DNA of 8,615 nucleotides from Gudongella sp964604145 (GTDB lineage Bacteria > Bacillota > Clostridia > Tissierellales > Tissierellaceae), in the NCBI GenBank assembly GCA_964604145.1, contig CAZRXS010000057.1, positions 1 to 8,615 on the forward strand, given 5' to 3'. The stretch's first letter is position 1; the number at the start of each line of letters is the position of its first letter. The notes beneath the pieces were generated by a model. That model was given only the letters and a program-made list of their open reading frames with translations, ran no database searches and was not told where the DNA came from. Below are positions 7,069 through 8,615 of the stretch, in pieces. Made by a program: the position numbers and the translations under genes.

Positions 7069-8250
7069 TTATTTTAAAGCTTGTTTTAATATTTGAACCT
7101 TATCTGTTTTTTCCCAAGTCATATCTAAATCTGTTCTTCCCATATGCCCATATGCAGCAAGTTGCTTATAGATAGGCTTTTGTAAATCTAAATATCTTAT
7201 TATCGCTGCGGGTCTTAAGTCAAAGTTTTCCATTACAAGTTTTTTAATCTCATCTTCACTAACTTTCCCAGTCCCAAAGGTGTCTACAAACACTGAAAGT
7301 GGACGAGCAACCCCTATTGCATAAGCTAGACCAATTTCACATTTATCTGCTAACCCTGCTCCTACAATATTTTTAGCAACATATCTTGCAGCATAGGAAG
7401 CTGATCTATCAACTTTTGTTGGATCTTTCCCAGAAAAAGCCCCTCCGCCATGTCTTGAATATCCACCATAGGTATCCACAATAATCTTTCTACCAGTTAC
7501 ACCTGCATCTCCCATTGGGCCACCTACAACAAACCTGCCCGTAGGATTTACATAGTATTTTGTACTTTCATCAAGCATCTCTATTGGGATAATTGGTTCA
7601 ATTACATGTTTTTTAATATCCTTATAAATATCCTCCAACTCTACATCTGGACTATGCTGGGTTGAAACTACAATACTATCAATTCTCTTTGGCTTGTCAT
7701 CCTCATACTCCACTGTTACTTGAGTTTTACCATCTGGTCTAAGATAGGTAAGTGTACCGTCTTTTCTAACCTCTGCAAGCTTTCTGGCGAGCTTGTGAGC
7801 CAAAGATATTGGTAGAGGCATTAGTTCCTCTGTTTCATTACATGCATATCCAAACATCATCCCTTGGTCACCTGCTCCAATCCTGTCTAGCTCATCCTCG
7901 CTTAAGCCTTTTTGTTCTAACGATTTGTCAACTCCCATAGCAATATCAGATGATTGCTCATTAATTGATGTAAGCACCGCACATGTATCAGCATCAAAGC
8001 CATATTTAGCTCTTACATACCCAATATCTTCTACAGTTTGTCTTGCTATCTTTGGAATATCAACATAGCAAGATGTTGTGATTTCTCCAGCTACTAGAAT
8101 TAGTCCTGTTGTAACCAACGTCTCACAAGCAACACGAGCATCCGGATCTTGTTCTAATATTGCATCTAAAACAGCATCAGCTATTTGGTCACAAATCTTA
8201 TCAGGGTGTCCCTCTGTAACTGATTCTGATGTAAATAACCACTTCTTCAT
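7069..8250 (-). CDS. metK: S-adenosylmethionine synthetase (methionine adenosyltransferase)
   Basis: 393 aa from the ATG at 8250. The enzyme makes S-adenosylmethionine from methionine and ATP, releasing phosphate and pyrophosphate, in the cytoplasm as a multimer. All hallmark sites are present: FTSESVTEGHPDKICDQ (6-22) with the catalytic His15 and metal-binding Asp17, the flexible gate around NEQSSDIAMGVD (97-108), the GAGDQGMMFGYA signature (125-136), and the phosphate-binding GGGAFSGKDPTKVDRS (268-283). The C-terminal domain RPAAIIRYLDLQKPIYKQLAAYGHMGR (346-372) is also standard. Length matches the bacterial family and nothing is missing. The frame is open to a TTG at 8253, but the ATG is 7 nt from AGGAGG and matches the MKKWLFTSESV start usual in this family. 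Its leader carries a SAM-I riboswitch, so expression should fall when SAM is abundant. A strong terminator separates it from recD2. Confidence 0.98.
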   Translation of the reverse strand: MKKWLFTSESVTEGHPDKICDQIADAVLDAILEQDPDARVACETLVTTGLILVAGEITTSCYVDIPKIARQTVEDIGYVRAKYGFDADTCAVLTSINEQSSDIAMGVDKSLEQKGLSEDELDRIGAGDQGMMFGYACNETEELMPLPISLAHKLARKLAEVRKDGTLTYLRPDGKTQVTVEYEDDKPKRIDSIVVSTQHSPDVELEDIYKDIKKHVIEPIIPIEMLDESTKYYVNPTGRFVVGGPMGDAGVTGRKIIVDTYGGYSRHGGGAFSGKDPTKVDRSASYAARYVAKNIVGAGLADKCEIGLAYAIGVARPLSVFVDTFGTGKVSEDEIKKLVMENFDLRPAAIIRYLDLQKPIYKQLAAYGHMGRTDLDMTWEKTDKVQILKQALK

Positions 8251-8257
8251 CAATAAG

Positions 8258-8263
8258 CCTCCT
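8258..8263 (-). promoter_or_regulatory. metK ribosome binding site, deciding the start
   Basis: AGGAGG is 7 nt from the ATG at 8250 but only 4 nt from the in-frame TTG at 8253. The ideal spacing and the better codon favour the ATG. The site follows the riboswitch terminator's U-runs, so regulation should act on transcription and not by hiding this site. Confidence 0.85.
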
Positions 8264-8276
8264 TTATTAAAAAATT

Positions 8277-8301
8277 AAAAAACCTATCCAAAAGGAAAGG
8301 T
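8277..8301 (-). terminator. expression-platform terminator of the SAM-I riboswitch
   Basis: In the - strand RNA ACCTTTCC pairs with GGATAGGT around a TTTT loop, with one T-T mismatch. Six Ts follow at once (8277-8282, the first shared with the stem), and a second run of six Ts lies at 8269-8274. The 5' arm overlaps a segment (8297-8302) that can instead pair with the 3' strand of aptamer stem P1. This is the usual mutually exclusive design, in which bound SAM favours termination. Confidence 0.85.
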
Positions 8302-8314
8302 GAGTTTGCACTAC

Positions 8315-8412
8315 ACCTCATCTTCCAGAAACATCGTTCTGCAGGAATTAGCACCTATAATATAGGTTGCTGGGTTTCATCGGGCCTATCCCTCCACCAC
8401 TCTTGATAAGGT
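8315..8412 (-). promoter_or_regulatory. SAM-I (S-box) riboswitch aptamer upstream of metK
   Basis: The - strand reads the S-box consensus in order: CTTATCAAGAG, GGTGGAGGGA, GGCCCGATGAAACCC, AGCAACC, GGTGCTAATTCC, TGCAGA and TTCTGGAAGATGAG. P1 forms from ACCTTATC (8405-8412) and GATGAGGT (8315-8322), eight pairs including one G-T. P3 is the ACCTA/TAGGT hairpin and P4 the CAGAA/TTCTG hairpin. It senses S-adenosylmethionine. With SAM bound, P1 holds its 3' strand and the downstream terminator forms. Without SAM, GAGGTG (8314-8319) can pair with CACCTT (8297-8302) as an antiterminator and metK is transcribed. The aptamer's size, about 98 nt, is normal. Placement before metK, the SAM-making enzyme, gives direct product feedback. 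Confidence 0.97.
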
Positions 8413-8439
8413 AATCAAGATATTTAATTTTCTAAACAT

Positions 8440-8468
8440 ATCCTAGCACAACCACAAATTATAGTCAA
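8440..8468 (-). promoter_or_regulatory. promoter of the riboswitch-metK transcript
   Basis: On the - strand TTGACT (8463-8468) and TAGGAT (8440-8445) are 17 bp apart, and TGC just before the -10 makes it an extended -10. Transcription would begin near 8433, about 20 nt before the aptamer. An overlapping alternative is TTGTTT (8482-8487), 18 bp, then a perfect TATAAT (8458-8463). Either leaves the aptamer intact, so the choice does not affect the riboswitch. Confidence 0.6.
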
Positions 8469-8512
8469 TAAATACAGAGAAAAACAAGAGAAAAACAATT
8501 CCGATTTAACTC

Positions 8513-8541
8513 TTGCATTTTCTTAAACTTTGTCCTATAAT
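8513..8541 (+). promoter_or_regulatory. promoter of the tRNA-Pro gene
   Basis: TTGCAT (8513-8518), a 17-bp spacer and a perfect TATAAT (8536-8541) form a near-consensus sigma-A promoter. The predicted start near 8548 leaves a leader of about 15 nt before the mature tRNA end, as is usual for a stable RNA gene. It diverges from the metK promoter about 45-70 bp to the left. Confidence 0.85.
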
Positions 8542-8562
8542 AAAGAAGTTGACACAAAACAT

Positions 8563-8615
8563 CGGGGTGTAGCGCAGTTTGGTAGCGCACGTGGTTTGGG
8601 ACCATGGGGCCGGGG
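8563..8615 (+). tRNA. tRNA-Pro (anticodon UGG), 3' end cut by the window
   Basis: The gene begins CGGGGTG (acceptor strand, 8563-8569), then TA. The D-arm has stems GCGC (8572-8575) and GCGC (8585-8588). The anticodon stem is CGTGG (8590-8594) with CCATG (8602-8606), including one G-T pair, and the loop TTTGGGA (8595-8601) places TGG at 8597-8599. TGG reads proline CCN codons. The window ends in the variable loop or the start of the T-arm, so the T-loop and acceptor 3' strand are not seen. The opening closely follows Firmicute tRNA-Pro genes. It may be the first gene of a tRNA cluster beyond the edge. Confidence 0.95.

Noticed and set aside
7472..7480. GTATCCACA, 8/9 match to a DnaA box, inside metK
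   Set aside because: It is a lone site within conserved metK codons (VDTYGG region). It shows that single 8/9 matches occur by chance in this window.
8078..8278. 66-codon + strand open frame over the metK start and leader
   Set aside because: It is antisense to the conserved metK N-terminus and runs into the riboswitch terminator; its composition is a shadow of metK.
8549..8554. Perfect TTGACA on the + strand just before the tRNA
   Set aside because: A -10 at the right distance would fall inside the D-arm of the tRNA (GC-rich, no match). The TTGCAT/TATAAT pair upstream explains the tRNA promoter.

Overview
The window is AT-rich and densely coded, with strong GGAGG-type ribosome binding sites, TATAAT-type promoters and an S-box (SAM-I) leader. 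This points to a low-GC, Gram-positive Bacillota chromosome. The metK, recD2, comF gene order and the protein wording recall Clostridia or Tissierellia, but genus cannot be fixed from sequence alone. All five complete protein genes and one further membrane-protein gene belong to recognisable families. Nothing here looks like a phage, transposon, CRISPR array or defence island.

Left half, + strand (1-4093). A short non-coding edge carries DnaA-box-like words and a possible promoter. It leads into an aromatic acid exporter family (FUSC-like) membrane protein (131-1039). After a 131-bp gap with a candidate promoter comes a cytoplasmic S9 family serine peptidase (1171-3168). A YihY/BrkB-type inner membrane protein (3182-4093) follows only 13 bp later, probably in the same transcript.

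Right half, - strand (8440 down to 4115). A promoter near 8440-8468 starts a leader with a complete SAM-I riboswitch (aptamer 8315-8412, terminator 8277-8301) that controls metK, S-adenosylmethionine synthetase (7069-8250). A strong intrinsic terminator (7027-7062) follows metK. Immediately inside and after it lies an extended -10 promoter for a two-gene unit: recD2, a DNA helicase (4769-6994), and comF, a phosphoribosyltransferase-like competence-family protein (4115-4759). comF ends tail to tail with the YihY gene across 21 bp, with no convincing terminator between them.

Right edge, + strand. A near-consensus promoter (8513-8541) drives a tRNA-Pro(UGG) gene cut by the window end. It diverges from metK. 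The 8251-8562 non-coding stretch is fully accounted for by the metK ribosome binding site, the riboswitch with its terminator, the metK promoter(s) and the tRNA promoter.

Functionally the window is housekeeping: methionine/SAM metabolism under SAM feedback, DNA repair helicase, peptide turnover and membrane proteins. I did not find a convincing undescribed system. The best second-look items are a promoter nested in the metK terminator, a short AT-rich repeat family at gene 3' ends, and DnaA-box-like words at the left edge.
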